Assembly: GCF_950295315.1 (NCBI RefSeq)
Contig: NC_080179.1
Location: 73,861,174-73,925,173, forward strand
Length of the DNA stretch: 64,000 nt
Direction: 5' to 3'
Source: Erinaceus europaeus
Taxonomy: Eukaryota > Chordata > Mammalia > Eulipotyphla > Erinaceidae
Both the position numbers and the translations under genes were made by a program. The notes under the pieces are model-generated. The model saw only the letters and a program-made list of their open reading frames with translations, was not told where the DNA came from and searched no databases. This document shows positions 1 to 10,749 of the stretch, piece by piece. Numbering within the stretch: the first letter of the stretch is position 1; the number at the start of each line of letters is the position of its first letter.

Positions 1-132
1 AAGAACCCTCCCAAACCAGCCTTCTTATCTTCATCTGAACCATCCTGAGGGGCAGAAACACAAAATCACCTCAGACTGTGGCATCTGCAGAAACATTTCT
101 GGAAAGACTCTATATGTAAAAATAATAACTGA

Positions 133-330
133 GGGGCCAGGTGGTGGTGCACCTGCTAAGCGCACAAATTACAGTGCAGAAGATCCCGGGTTCAAGCCCT
201 TGGTCCCCATCCGCAGAGAGAAAGCTTCAGGAGTGGAGAAGCAGGGCAGCAGGTGTCTGTCGTCTCTTTCCCTCTCTATCTCCCTCCCCTCTCAATCTCT
301 ATGTATCAAATAAATATAACTTAAAATATT
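133..330 (+). mobile_element. SINE-B
   Basis: Full head-to-tail copy. AATAATAACTGA before and AATATTAACTGA after look like its target-site duplication. Confidence 0.85.
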
Positions 331-398
331 AACTGAAAAGTACACATTCTGAAAGGAGCTTTTGCTGTGTTATTATTCACTAAGATACCAGCAACTGT

Positions 399-664
399 GG
401 GAGTCGGGCGGTGGCGCAGCAGGTTAAGTGCAGGTGGCACAAAGCGCAAGGACCGGTGTTAAGGATCCCGGTTCAAGCCCCCGGCTCCCCACCTGCAGGG
501 GGGTCACTTCCCAAGCGGTGAGGCAGGTCTTCAGGTGTCTGTCTTTCTCTCCCCTCTCCATTTCTCTCTGTCCTAGCCAACGACAATGACATCAAAAACA
601 ACAATAGTAACTACAACAATAAAATAACAAGGGCAACAAAAGGGAATAAATATTAAAAAGAGAG
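399..664 (+). mobile_element. SINE-A
   Basis: Complete copy with the CAACAATAAAATAACAAGGG tail, flanked by AGATACCAGCAACTG / AGATACCAGCAATTG. Confidence 0.92.
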
Positions 665-945
665 AGAGATACCAGCAATTGGAGTATGAATCGAACTGGC
701 AAGGCCCATATCCAACAAAGAAGCAATTACAGAAGACAGACCTTCCACCTTCTGTACACCATATAAAGAATTTTGGTAGCTAATTCCCATAGGGATAAAT
801 GTTAGAGATGACCACCAAAGGGCTCTGAACTGTGATTCCATCAGGACCCAGAGAAAGAAGAGGGGAGGAGGGTGGGGAGAGGAAGGAAGGATGGTCAAAC
901 GTAGATGTGATTTAGAAAGAAAGAGAAGCAAGACCATAGAAGACA

Positions 946-1172
946 AGGGGGTGTGGGTGGCGGCACACTTGGCTAGCTGCACACGTTACAAGACAATGCA
1001 CAAGGACCTGGGTCAGAGTCCCCAGTTTCCAACTGCAGGGGGGAGTCAGCGGGTGTCTATCTTCCTCTCCCCTCTCAAAGTCCAAAAAATATCGAGGGGA
1101 AAAAAATGGCCTCAGGGGCAGTGGGTTCATAGTGCAGGTATGAAGCCGCAGAAATAACTCTAGAGACAAGAA
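946..1172 (+). mobile_element. Diverged SINE-B head with module T
   Basis: Diverged B head (GTGGGTGGCGGCACAC), then ATGGCCTCAGGGGCAGTGGG to the end of module T. An example of a B head with a T tail. Confidence 0.6.
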
Positions 1173-1239
1173 GAAAATGGACAGATAGAGACACAGACAT
1201 AGGTAGAGGTATAGATAGAGTCCTAGAAATAGTCAGCTT

Positions 1240-1527
1240 GGGAGTTGGGCGGTAGCACAGTGGGTTAAACACACGTGACACAAAGCGCAAGGGCCAGCAC
1301 AAGGATTCTGGTTCGAGACCCAGCTCCCCTCCTGCAGAAGTGTCACAATGGTGAAGCAGGTCTGCAGGTGTCTGTCTTTCTCTCCCGCTCGCTGTCTTCC
1401 CCTCCTCTCTCCATTTCTCTCTGTCCTATCCAACAATGATGACATCAATAACAATAATAACTACAATAATGAAAAACAACAAGAGCAACGAAAGGGAAAA
1501 TAAATAGTTTTAAGAAATTTTAAAAAG
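1240..1527 (+). mobile_element. SINE-A
   Basis: Complete copy flanked by GAAATAGTCAGCTT / GAAATAGTCAACTT duplications. Confidence 0.92.
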
Positions 1528-1686
1528 AAATAGTCAACTTATATCTATGATCTTGGAGGAACTAATCCAGCTTCCAATGGAGGGAACGGGAACAAAACTC
1601 TGGCGGTAGTCAGCATGTGGAGATTTCATCTCTATTGTAATACTGTAAATCACTAAATAAAAAAATTTAAAAAAAAGAAAGATAAC

Positions 1687-1803
1687 AGAGGGCAGGGGTT
1701 ATGCAAACAGACTCTCATGCCTGAGGCTCCAAAGTCCCAGATTCAATCTCCTGCACCACCGTAAGTCAGAGCTGAACAGTGCTCTGGTTAAAAAAAAAAA
1801 ATA
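1687..1803 (+). mobile_element. SINE-C
   Basis: AGGGCAGGGGTTATGCAAAC to CAGTGCTCTGGTTAAAA; poly(A) end. Confidence 0.85.
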
Positions 1804-1849
1804 CCAGCAATCAAAACAGAGTGGCAAGAACAGATTCAAGACAAATGGG

Positions 1850-2038
1850 TGGGGGGCTGGGTGGTGTCACACTGCTGAGCGCACGTTACCACGTACAAGG
1901 ATCCAGGTTCAAGCCCCCAGTCCCCACCTGCTTCACAAGGGTGAAGCAGTGCTGCAGATATCTGTTTCTCATACTTTCTCCATCTCTCTCCTCCTCCCGT
2001 TCTGTCCTACTCAATCAAACATAGTAATTTTTAAAAAG
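1850..2038 (+). mobile_element. SINE-B
   Basis: Head GGGCTGGGTGGTGTCACACT, short core, ends at TCAATCAAACATAG. Confidence 0.8.
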
Positions 2039-2336
2039 TAGAATGGGCGGTTGCTACGGCATGGTGCTGGAAGGATGGGGAAGTTACGTGTTTATTAGAC
2101 AGTGGAGTTGCAGTAAGAGGAAACTGCAAAGTTCTGGTGATGAAGCTGCCCAACAGTGGAAACACGCTTACTGCCACAAGTCCATAAATACTCGGGACGT
2201 TCTATATTTGACCACAGCGCTCGCCGGCATAGCTGGTGGTGGTACCGAGAAGGGAAGCCGGGAGCTCTAGTGTCTATAAAGGTGAAAGCTTTAATGTTTG
2301 GTTTGCATATTTTGTCACGATTTTGAGAAACAGATG

Positions 2337-2532
2337 AGGGGCCAGGTGGTGGTGCACACAAGTTGAGCACGCATGTTACAATGCACAAGGGCCCAGGTTC
2401 AAGCCCCCTGTCCCACCTGCAGAGGGAAAGATTTGCAAGTGGGGAAGCAGTGTTGCTCTCTACCTCTCCTTCTCTCTCCATTTCTGGCTGTCTCTATCCA
2501 ATAAATAAACAATTAAAATATTTAATAAAAAA
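2337..2532 (+). mobile_element. SINE-B
   Basis: Full copy ending TCTATCCAATAAATAAACAA. Confidence 0.88.
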
Positions 2533-2640
2533 TGAGAGACCCAGCAAGCACACAATAACTATGTACAAGTAGTAACTAAGAAAAACATAGCATAAGTATG
2601 GAAAATAGTAACTCAGAAGGAATACTGTGAAAATAAACAA

Positions 2641-2832
2641 AGGGCCAGGTGATGGCGCACTCGGTTGAGCTGTTACGTTTCAGTGCACAAGGACCCTGGT
2701 TCAGGCCCCTAGACCCACATGCAGGAGTGAAGCGTCACAAAATCTTTCTCCCTCCTTCTCCATCTCCTCCTTCCACTTCAGTTCCTGTCTCTATCTAATA
2801 AATGAGTAAATAAAATAATAAAAACTATATAA
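2641..2832 (+). mobile_element. SINE-B, older
   Basis: Diverged full-length copy ending CTATCTAATAAATGAG. Confidence 0.78.
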
Positions 2833-2934
2833 AGAGAACAAAAAGTAATCCCTAACAGGCATGCTCACAGGTCAGAGGCTCTACCCACTAGGCCTTCAGG
2901 TTTTTGTTTCTACTTTTTTTTTTTAACATTTGTA

Positions 2935-3050
2935 TGGAAATAGCATAAAGGTTATATGCAAAAAGACTTTCCTGCCTTAAGCTTTAAGTCTCGGGTTTAA
3001 TTCTCCACACCACAAGCCAGAGTTGAGTACTCCTCTAGTGGAAAATAAAC
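2935..3050 (+). mobile_element. SINE-C, diverged
   Basis: ATAAAGGTTATATGCAAAAA to GCCAGAGTTGAGTACTCCTC; many substitutions. Confidence 0.6.
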
Positions 3051-3124
3051 ATTTCTTTGATTATTTACTATGTGGAGGAGAAAGCCAGAGAATCACTTGT
3101 GATGTCAACGATCGAACTTGGGAC

Positions 3125-3488
3125 ATCCACTATGTCAACAACAATAACTACAACAACAGAAAACAAGGGCAACAAAAGGAAAAATAAATAAATATTAAAA
3201 AATCTGGGGAGTTGGGTGGTAGCACAGCGGGTTAAGCGCAGATGGCGCAAAGTGCAAGCACTAGCAGAAGGATCCCGGTTCGAGCACTGGCTCCCCACCT
3301 GCAGGGGAGTTGCTTCACAGGTGATGAAGCAGGTCTGCAAGTGTCTGTCTTTCTCTCCCCCTCTGTCTTCCCCCTCCTCTCTCCATTTCTCTCTGTCCTA
3401 TCCAACAACGACAATAATAAGTACAACAATAAAAAAACAAGGGCAACAAAAGGGAATGAATAAATGAATACACAAATAAATATTTTTT
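3125..3488 (+). mobile_element. SINE-A tail fragment followed by complete SINE-A
   Basis: 3128-3205 is only the CAACAATAACTACAAC tail of an A element. A complete copy starts at 3207 (GGGAGTTGGGTGGTAGC) and ends at about 3488. Confidence 0.8.
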
Positions 3489-3496
3489 TTAATCTA

Positions 3497-3673
3497 GATA
3501 GCCAGAAATTGGGAGGAAGGGGGAAATAGAGAGAAGGAGAGAGAGACACCTGCAGCACTGCTTCACCACTTGTGAAGCTTTTCCCCTGCAGGTGGGGGTG
3601 GGGGTGGGGCTTGAACCTGGGTCCCTGCACACTGAAACATGTGCACTCAAGCAGATGTGCCACCACCCGGCCC
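3497..3673 (-). mobile_element. SINE-B
   Basis: Inverted copy; head reads GGGCCGGGTGGTGGCACATC on the minus strand. A GGTGGG expansion lies near 3590-3607. Confidence 0.85.
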
Positions 3674-3834
3674 AATACTCCCTGCACTTTACAGCAGCCC
3701 CGAGTGAAGCGAGAAGTCCATCTGCAATCCAGAAATGCTTGCGTTTTCCTGTCTGGCAAGTGCTGATACAGTCTTCCTTTTATTTACTGTAGCAAATTCA
3801 ACAGTTACTTTCCATCTAGTGCTTGTTACTACCA

Positions 3835-3990
3835 CTGGCTACAGCTACCTACAGAATACCACTGCCCCAGCAATAACCCTAGAGGCAAAAATAAAATAGA
3901 AACAGGGAAACAAAAAAAAAAAGGGGGGGGCTGGCCGCCAGGAGCAGTGGATTCTTAGTGGCAGCACCCAGATCCAGCAAAACCCTGGTA
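3835..3990 (+). mobile_element. Module T fragments
   Basis: GCCCCAGCAATAACCCTAGA and, after an A-rich patch, GGCCGCCAGGAGCAGTGGAT. Two pieces of T without a head. Confidence 0.55.
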
Positions 3991-4091
3991 AAATGGGATC
4001 AGTGATAGGGACGAGGAATGAGAGGTGCAGAGGGAGTAGGAAAGGGAAGGGGAAAACTGTTAACCTGGGTGAAGAAAAAAGGAATCAGGTG

Positions 4092-4318
4092 CCTAGTTCC
4101 TTTGTAACAGCCAGTTACCTGCACATGTCACAGTGCACAAGGACCCAGCCTCCAGACCCCGGTCCCCACCTGCAGGGGCAAAGCTTCATAAGGGTGTCCG
4201 TCTGTCTCTATGTCTGTCTGTCAGTCTCTCTCTCCCTCTCTCTATCTCTCTCTCCCCCCCTCCCTCTCGATTTTTGGCTGTCTCTATCCAATAAATAAAG
4301 ATAATTAAAAAAAAAAAC
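4092..4318 (+). mobile_element. SINE-B with expanded CT tract
   Basis: Diverged head, then TCTGTCTGTCAGTCTCTC expansion (4198-4260) and the ATAAATAAAGATAATTAAA end. Confidence 0.75.
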
Positions 4319-4324
4319 AGTACT

Positions 4325-4452
4325 GGAATAACAAACTGGTACAACATAGGCAACAACAAAAGGGAAATAAAATAGCCTCCAGGAGCACTGCATTTGTAGT
4401 CAGGTACTGAGCCCCAGTGATAATCCTGGAGGCAAAAAAAAAAAAAAAAAAA
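4325..4452 (+). mobile_element. SINE-A tail plus module T
   Basis: GCAACAACAAAAGGGAAATA, then GCCTCCAGGAGCACTGCATT to poly(A); headless. Confidence 0.65.
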
Positions 4453-4511
4453 GGAATTACAACCTGGTGCTACTATGGCAACAGTGCAGAAGATCCTTAA
4501 ACAATCTTAAT

Positions 4512-4612
4512 TAGCAACACCGAGGGTGGCACAGTAGTTGAAGTGTTAGACCTGAGCTCAATCCCCTGTGCTGATTCCCTTTCTTCAATAAACAAATTTT
4601 TAGAAATTAGTA
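4512..4612 (+). mobile_element. SINE-D, diverged
   Basis: GGGTGGCACAGTAGTTGAAG and GAGCTCAATCCCCTGTGC; short. Confidence 0.5.
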
Positions 4613-4623
4613 ATAGAGTTACC

Positions 4624-4742
4624 AGGGGGTTAGGAAGATAGAATAATGGTTATACAAAAGACCCCCATGTCCCCGTTCGAACTCAAGCACCACTATAAGC
4701 CAGAGCTGAGAGTGTGCTCTGATTAAATAAATAAATAAATAA
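4624..4742 (+). mobile_element. SINE-C
   Basis: AGGAAGATAGAATAATGGTT to AGAGTGTGCTCTGATTAAAT, ending in an AAAT microsatellite. Confidence 0.75.
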
Positions 4743-5208
4743 GGTCTATCTTTCTCTCCCCCTGTCTTCCCCCCCTCTCTCCATTTCTCTCTGCCCCATC
4801 CAACAACGACGACATCAGTAACAACAAAAATAACAACAATAAAACAAGGGCAACAAAAGGAAATAAATACTTAAAAAATAATAATAAGGGAGTTGGGCAG
4901 TAGCGCAGGTGGTTAAGCGCAGGTGGCGCAAAGCACAAGAACCGGCAAAAGGATCCCAGTTCGAGCCCCCGGCTCCCCACCTGCAGGGGAGTCGCTTCAC
5001 AAGTGGAGAAGCAGGTCTGCAGGTGTCTGTCTTTCTCTGCCCCTCTCTGTCTTCCCCTCCTCTCTCCATTTCTCTCTGTCCTATCCAACAACTACAACAT
5101 CAATAACAACAATAATAACTACAACAACAAAACAATAAGGGCAACAAAAGTGAATAAATATTTTTAAAATAATAATAATAAATAAATAAATAAATAAATA
5201 AATAAATA
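4743..5208 (+). mobile_element. SINE-A 3' half followed by complete SINE-A
   Basis: 4743-4886 is the C/T-rich and tail half of an A element. A complete A copy starts at 4888 and ends in an AAT/AAAT microsatellite to 5208. Confidence 0.85.
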
Positions 5209-5490
5209 CGCCAGGTGAGAGCACTCCTGGTGAAACACACACATCACATGTAAAGACCCAGTCCCAACCTGCTGGCGGAAACTTTAACAAGCAATGGAGC
5301 AATGCTTAAGCTGTCTCTCTTTTCTCTCTCCCTATCTTCCACTCCCCCTCAAGTTCTCTCTATCCTATCAAATCAAAAGAAAGGGAGGGTGAGAAAAGAG
5401 GGGAAGGAGAAAAAATGGCCACAGGGAGTGATGGATTTGTCATGCAGGAGCCAAGTCCCAGCAATAATCTTGATTGCAATGAAGAAGGAA
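5209..5490 (+). mobile_element. SINE-B head with module T
   Basis: Diverged B (GCCAGGTGAGAGCACTCC to TATCCTATCAAATCAAAAG), then ATGGCCACAGGGAGTGATGG to module T end. Confidence 0.65.
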
Positions 5491-5612
5491 AAAGATGGAG
5501 GAGGAACAGGACAAGGAGGAGGCGCAGGAGGGGCAGGAGGAGGGGCAGGAGGAGGAACAGGATGAGGAGGGGCAGGAGGAGGGGCAGGAGGGGCAGGAGA
5601 AAGAGAATTCTC
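5485..5612. repeat. GGA/GGGGCA purine-rich minisatellite
   Basis: Irregular GGAGGAGGGGCAGGAGG units directly after module T, so it may have grown from the SINE's A-rich end. Confidence 0.85.
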
Positions 5613-5818
5613 ATCACATGCCCTAGCACTTCCTCTTCTGGAAAGCAATACAAAGGTAACAAAAACATTAACTCTCAAAAGATTTTGCATGTCCCATGTT
5701 CACTCCAGAATTAGTTGCTAACAGCTAACAACACATAAATGGCAGATGAGTGAACAAGCTGCGCTGTGTACACACACACACCGAATTATTATTCATCAAT
5801 AAAGAAATAAAGTGGACA

Positions 5819-6020
5819 GGGGTTGGGAGTAGATAGCATAACGGTTATGCAAACATCCTCTTATACCTTAGGCTCTAGAGTTCCAGGTTCAACCCCCTGC
5901 TCCACCATAAACCAGAACAGAGCCGTGTTCTGGTTAAATAAACAAAAAAGGTGCCGGGTGGTAGGTCCCCAGCTGCAGGGGGAAAGCTTTGCCAATGGTG
6001 AAGCAGTCAGTGTTGCAGGC

Positions 6021-6068
<48 letters not shown>

Positions 6069-6145
6069 ATCTCCCCCTTCCCTCAATTTCTGGTGGTCTC
6101 TACACAATAAACAAATAGAATAGAATAGAAATTTTAAATAATAAT
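5819..6145 (+). mobile_element. SINE-C followed by 5'-shortened SINE-B
   Basis: C copy 5819-5947; B copy 5950-6145 lacking part of its head and carrying a CT microsatellite at 6024-6073. Confidence 0.75.
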
Positions 6146-6149
6146 TAAT

Positions 6150-6540
6150 AAACTAAGAAAGTTCCAGTACATATACACAATGGAGCTTTCAAAAATTTTA
6201 AGGTCACCGCATTTGCAATAATATGGTCAGAATTTGAAGGCACCATATAGAGTGAGACAAGCCAGAGAGAGAAAGACCAATGATCTCACTTATAGGTGGA
6301 ACTTAAGAACAGTAAGCAAAACATACGCTGAGACTTGGACTGGGAGTGGCGCATTTCACAAAAAATCGAACTCTGGGGAAGGAGGAAGAGGGACAAGATG
6401 AAGGGACATTAAGAAAAAAAATAAGTGAACCAATATTACTATTTGCAACAACATATATGAACCCTGAAGCCATAATGTCAAGTGAAATAAATTAGAGAGA
6501 GAAATACTATAAACATCCCTTATAAGCAGAATATTTTTTA
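6150..6540 (+). mobile_element. Old L1 3' fragments
   Basis: CAATGGAGCTTTCAAAAATT, GTGAGACAAGCCAGAGAGAG and CAATGATCTCACTTATAGG are diverged forms of the L1 ORF2 end/3' UTR seen at 35.7 kb and 28.7 kb. A second overlapping piece begins about 6430 (CAACATATATGAACCCTGAA). Confidence 0.65.
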
Positions 6541-6555
6541 AAAGGAGAAAGGGAG

Positions 6556-6641
6556 AAAAAAAGAGAGGAAGGAAGGGGGAAGGAAAGAAAGGAAGGAAGG
6601 AAGGAAGGAAGGAAGGAAGGAAGGAAGGAAGGAAGGAAGGA
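6556..6641. repeat. GGAA microsatellite
   Basis: About 15 pure GGAA units preceded by a mixed purine stretch. Confidence 0.95.
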
Positions 6642-6644
6642 AAA

Positions 6645-7065
6645 AGAAATCACAGAATAAGACTGGTCTTGTGGCTAGCAGATATGGAAGATGGGACGAG
6701 AGCTGTCAGGCGACAAAAAGGTACTAAGGTTTATACAGAAATACTGCTTTTTTATAGAGGAAATAATGTGAAGAGAATAAAACCCAAGAGGGCTCATCAC
6801 AAGAAATTAATATTCTTCACTCTTCTTACATCTGTATGAGAAAATGAATGGCGACTACTGTGATCGTTTCACAACATAAATGTAAATCAAACCACCAAAA
6901 TGTTACAAGCCTTCAACTCGCAGAGTGCTATGTGGACAGCCCTTTCTTGATAAAACCAGGGTTTCCACGTACACACTCAAGTGAAGATGAAAGAGAGAGT
7001 ATTTGCAGCACTGGAGCTTTGCCACTCCAGGCCAGTTTCTTCAGGTAGGAGCAGAGAAAGGCAGC
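6645..7065. other. Stretch without gene or clear repeat
   Basis: About 420 bp; the first 100 bp may be a remnant of L1 3' DNA. I see no exon with family similarity. Confidence 0.5.
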
Positions 7066-7087
7066 GGAGGAGGGGAGCGCCATCACG

Positions 7088-7123
7088 GCCCCAGAGCTCC
7101 CTCCGGAGCCGGAGCCAGAGCCA

Positions 7124-7158
<35 letters not shown>

Positions 7159-7163
7159 AGAGC
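7088..7163. repeat. GGAGCC hexanucleotide repeat
   Basis: About 12 units of GGAGCC/AGAGCC. Both strands are open in several frames, giving Ser/Arg or Gly/Ser dipeptide frames that are not genes. Confidence 0.9.
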
Positions 7164-7790
7164 ACTGCTGGAGGAAACACCTACCGCACAAGCCAGCTCA
7201 CTCCTGAGTCAGCTGTGTCGCTGGCCCACAAGGTAGTGATCTGAACACACTGGTCATTCTCAAGTCTGGCTCCTCACTGAGAATCAACACTACTCAAAAA
7301 AGGCAAAAACACCACGATCCGAGTGCTGGTTTGGAGGAGGCGCTAATGCAACATGAGTGAGAAAGCCATCACTCCATGGCCGAGTCCCTATAAATATGTT
7401 CCCACACATGCATAAAGCTCCTCCTAAGAGAGAAAAAAGGCTTGGGAGAACAAAAGAGAAGATGTACATTACACAGCTATTAGGAGAAGCTGGGCTTATT
7501 TTTCGGATTGCCATGGTGGACTAGTAGGTGGGAGAGGGAGGGAGCAGCACACAAAAGAGAGTACAGAGTAACACCGCGACACCGCGACGGGCGGGGAGAT
7601 AGCTCACCCAGTAGGACAGACGCCGCGCCATGCACAGGGGCCGGGGCCGGGGCCGGGGCTGAGCAGTCACCGCACAGGAGCACCATGGCACCAAGGGAAG
7701 GTCGGGGGTTGTGCCGGCACCCCTCTGGCTCTGTCTGAAATAGAAAGCAGGAAAAGGTTGGCCCGGAAGCAGCGGAATCCCCAACACGCC
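7164..7790. other. GC-rich stretch without recognised gene
   Basis: Contains a GGGGCC run (7638-7659) and a tRNA-like GGAGATAGCTCACCCAGTAG (7595-7614), probably an old SINE-E. The rest is unassigned. Confidence 0.45.
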
Positions 7791-8285
7791 CTGGCACCGC
7801 CACTACACATGCGTGTGTGCAGTCAGGAAGTGCACAGCCCATCCAGAGGCAGGTGTGCAGCGCAGTGCATCTACTGTGCAGAACACGCCCTGGCACCGCC
7901 ACTACACGTGTGTGTGCAGTCAGGAAGTGCACAGCCCCATCCAGAGGCAGGTGTGCAGCGCAGTGCATCTACTGTGCAGAACACGCCATGGCACCGCCAC
8001 TACACATGTGTGTGTGCAGTCAGGAAGTGCACAGCCCATCCAGAGGCAGGTGTGCAGCGCAGTGCATCTACTGTGCAGAACACGCCATGGCACCGCCACT
8101 ACACATGTGTGTGTGCAGTCAGGAAGTGCACAGCCCCATCCAGAGGCAGGTGTGCAGCGCAGTGCGTGCATCTACTGTGCAGAACACGCCTGGCACCGCC
8201 ACTACACATGCGTGTGTGCAGTCAGGAAGTGTACAGCCCCATCCAGAGGCAGGTGTGCAGCGCAGTGCGTGCATCTACTGTACAG
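7786..8285. repeat. 99-bp minisatellite, about 5 copies
   Basis: Copies marked by TGGCACCGCCACTACAC begin at 7792, 7891, 7989, 8088 and 8191 (spacings 99, 98, 99, 103). Copies are almost identical, differing by 1-bp indels and a GTGC insertion in the last two. The long open frames here are a by-product. Confidence 0.95.
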
Positions 8286-8568
8286 AAGGCTTCTACAAAG
8301 AAGGGCTGTCTGTCCTCAAAGAAGCGGTGACCGTCACCATTTGTAAGTGCATCAGTGGAGAGGCTCTAGGAAGCGTATGCCTCATCACATCTGCCATGAA
8401 GGAGATGGTGCTCCAGATGTGCACAGACACCCGGCTGCACACAGCTGTCTGGGGTAATGGAGTAACATCATCCCAGACCGGGCGGCACTGCTGCTGAAGT
8501 ACTGAGCTCTGAGCTCTTAGACACGAGCTCCTGCGCTCCTCATAAATAAATCCGTCTTTAAAATGAAA
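8286..8568. other. Unique flank of the minisatellite
   Basis: About 280 bp with no recognised repeat or exon. Confidence 0.4.
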
Positions 8569-8569
8569 A

Positions 8570-8950
8570 GTGCCGGGGGTCGAGTAGCGCGCAGCTGGCC
8601 GAGCACATGCACTGCCATGTGCAAGGACCCCACTCGCCACCTATAGAAGCTTCCTGGGCAGTGGGAAAAAGTCTGTAGGCAGCTCCCTTTCTCCCACTCC
8701 TCTCAATTTCTGTCCTATCAAATTAAAAAAAAAAAAAAAAAACAGGCGGAAGGTAGATAGCATAATGGTTATGCAAAGAGACTCTCATGCCTGAGGCTCC
8801 AAAGTCCCAGGTTCAATCCCTCACATCACCATCAACCAGAGCTGAGCAGTGCACTGGTAAACAAAATCAAACAAGAAAAAAAAAAAAAGATAAAAAGGGA
8901 AAATGGCCACCAAGAACTGAACCCCAGTAACTCTGTTGGCAAAGGGGGGA
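8570..8950 (+). mobile_element. SINE-B, SINE-C and module T in series
   Basis: B-like 8570-8742 (head GGGTCGAGTAGCGCGCAG), C 8745-8888, then T fragment ATGGCCACCAAGAACTG to 8950. Confidence 0.7.
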
Positions 8951-9034
8951 GAAAGGAAGAAAGAACAAAATACCCTCTAACACATGCAAATGATTTACAT
9001 ATGAATTATTATACAAATAAAAATAACCAATAAA

Positions 9035-9222
9035 TGGTCAGGGAGGTAACAGCAGTAGATAAAGGGTTAGACTCTCAAGCATGAGGTTCTGAGTTCAACC
9101 CCAAGCAGCACATGTACCAGAGCGATGTCTGCTCGCTCACTCTTGCCCACCATCTATCTATCTATCTATCTCTCTCTCTCTTTCGCTCTCCCCTATCTCA
9201 CTGATAAAGAAAATATTTTTTT
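9035..9222 (+). mobile_element. SINE-D with CTAT microsatellite
   Basis: GGTCAGGGAGGTAACAGCAG to CTCACTGATAAAGAAAATAT; CTAT units at 9151-9172. Confidence 0.8.
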
Positions 9223-9498
9223 GCCTCCAGGTTTATCACTGGGGATCTGTGCCTTCACTATGAACCACTACTCCTGTAGCCTTCTTTTTTTCTTCAATCT
9301 TTTGATAAAGCAATGATGGAGAAGATGGAGAGATGGGGAAGACAAGACCCCTCCGGACCTGCTTCAACCTTGCAAAGCAAACCTACCCCTCACTGCCCCC
9401 ACCACAGGTAAGAAGCTGGGGGCTCGAACTGGGATTCTTCTCTGGGTCCCTTCGCTTCATACTATGTGCATTTAACCCAATGTGCCACCACTTGACCC
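9222..9498 (-). mobile_element. SINE with module T, inverted
   Basis: Starts with inverted T (GCCTCCAGGTTTATCACTGG), then an inverted A/B-like body to CACTTGACCCCC. Confidence 0.65.
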
Positions 9499-9525
9499 CC
9501 AATAAATTGTTTAAGTCAACTAATT

Positions 9526-9632
9526 AGGGTTAGAGAGATAGCAGACAGGATAATGGTTATGCAAAAGATTTCCATGTCTCAGATTCTAAGGTCCCAGTAC
9601 CATCAATGCTCTGGGATGATGATGATTTTATT
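9526..9632 (+). mobile_element. SINE-C, shortened
   Basis: AGAGAGATAGCAGACAGGAT to ATCAATGCTCTGGGATGAT; part of the 3' half is missing. Confidence 0.65.
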
Positions 9633-9651
9633 ATTATTATTAAAGTAATGT

Positions 9652-9786
9652 CCTGGGACCAGAGAGGTCGCTCACCAGGCAGTCATGTGACCTGACACGC
9701 ACACTGCCCAGGTTGAGTTCTGGCGCCGCACTTAAGGAAGCTCTTATTCTGGTATATGTCGCCCTGTCTCTCTCAGTAAAAAAATG
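9652..9786 (+). mobile_element. SINE-E (tRNA-like)
   Basis: GGGACCAGAGAGGTCGCTCA with B-box-like GGTTGAGTTCTGG and a CTCTCAGTAAAAAAA end. Confidence 0.5.
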
Positions 9787-9795
9787 CAGCCTGAC

Positions 9796-10136
9796 GGGGG
9801 CCGGGCGGTAGCGCAGCGGGTTAAGCGCAGGTGGTGCAAAGCACAAGGACCCACGTAAGGATCCTGGTTCGAGCCCCTGGCTCCCCACCTGCAGGCGGTC
9901 GCTTCGCAAGCGGTGAAGCAAGTCTGCAGCTGGTCTATCTTTCTCTCCTCCTCTCTGTCTTCCTCTCCTCTCCATTTCTCTCTGTCCTATCCAACAACAA
10001 CAGCTATGACAATGATAACAGCAACAACAAGCACAACAAGGGCAATAAAATGGGAAAAATAGCCTCCAGGAGCAGTGGATTCGTAGTGCAGGCACTGAGC
10101 CCCAGCAATAACCCCGGAGGCAAAAGAAAGAAAGAA
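9796..10136 (+). mobile_element. SINE-A with module T
   Basis: Complete A copy with T (GCCTCCAGGAGCAGTGGATT to ACCCCGGAGGCAAAAG). Confidence 0.92.
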
Positions 10137-10149
10137 GCAGGGAGAGAAA

Positions 10150-10620
10150 AGAAATGGGAGCTTTAAGGGGTACAGACTGCACCCCCCCAAAAAAAAGGTG
10201 AAAGATAAAATGTGGGTGATAAAAAAATCCCTCACAAGAACTAAATCTGAGTAAGTAAATATGAGACACTGCTCTATGTGTGTGCGTGTGCATATGTGTA
10301 AGATCTCATGAAAACCAGTCTGCTCAATCCCCAAATTACCCAGTAGATTTAAAGACTGGAAGGCATTAGGTTACTAAAATAAAAGAAAAATGTGCCGGAG
10401 TCATAGCTGATTATCAATTTTGAGTAAAGCTAGTTGTGCCAAAAATTAGTGCTATCACTTAATTCATAGAAATTTCTTCTATTTTTAGATCTTTACAACT
10501 GTAATTTTTATAATATTAGACTCCCCCTGAAGTCAACGAACCAAACAGATTATAACGTTCTTGGTTTGTTTAGTGGAAAAGTGAACACAAAGCTGGTATT
10601 CTGGGCTCCGCCATTAACTG
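10150..10620. other. Stretch without gene
   Basis: About 470 bp, AT-rich; no exon, SINE or LINE recognised. Confidence 0.5.
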
Positions 10621-10621
10621 T

Positions 10622-10725
10622 AGACCAGGGATATTGCTAAGTGATAGGTCATGTGCTTTCCATATCTGAGGCCCTGGGTTTAAATCCCAGGACCACTCCT
10701 CTCCCCTCCCCCACACAAAAAAAAA
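10622..10725 (+). mobile_element. SINE-E
   Basis: TTGCTAAGTGATAGGTCATG and GGGTTTAAATCCCAGGACC; tRNA-like, truncated. Confidence 0.45.
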
Positions 10726-10749
10726 ATTCCTAAATCCTGCTTCCTTGTC

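Noticed and set aside
5360..5714. Overlapping frames of 99-105 codons near the GGA/GGGGCA minisatellite
   Set aside because: Low-complexity Leu/Pro/Arg-rich translations of a purine-rich repeat next to a SINE.
7758..8497. Overlapping 177-226-codon frames
   Set aside because: They arise because the 99-bp minisatellite unit has few stops; the same peptide blocks move between frames at each copy.
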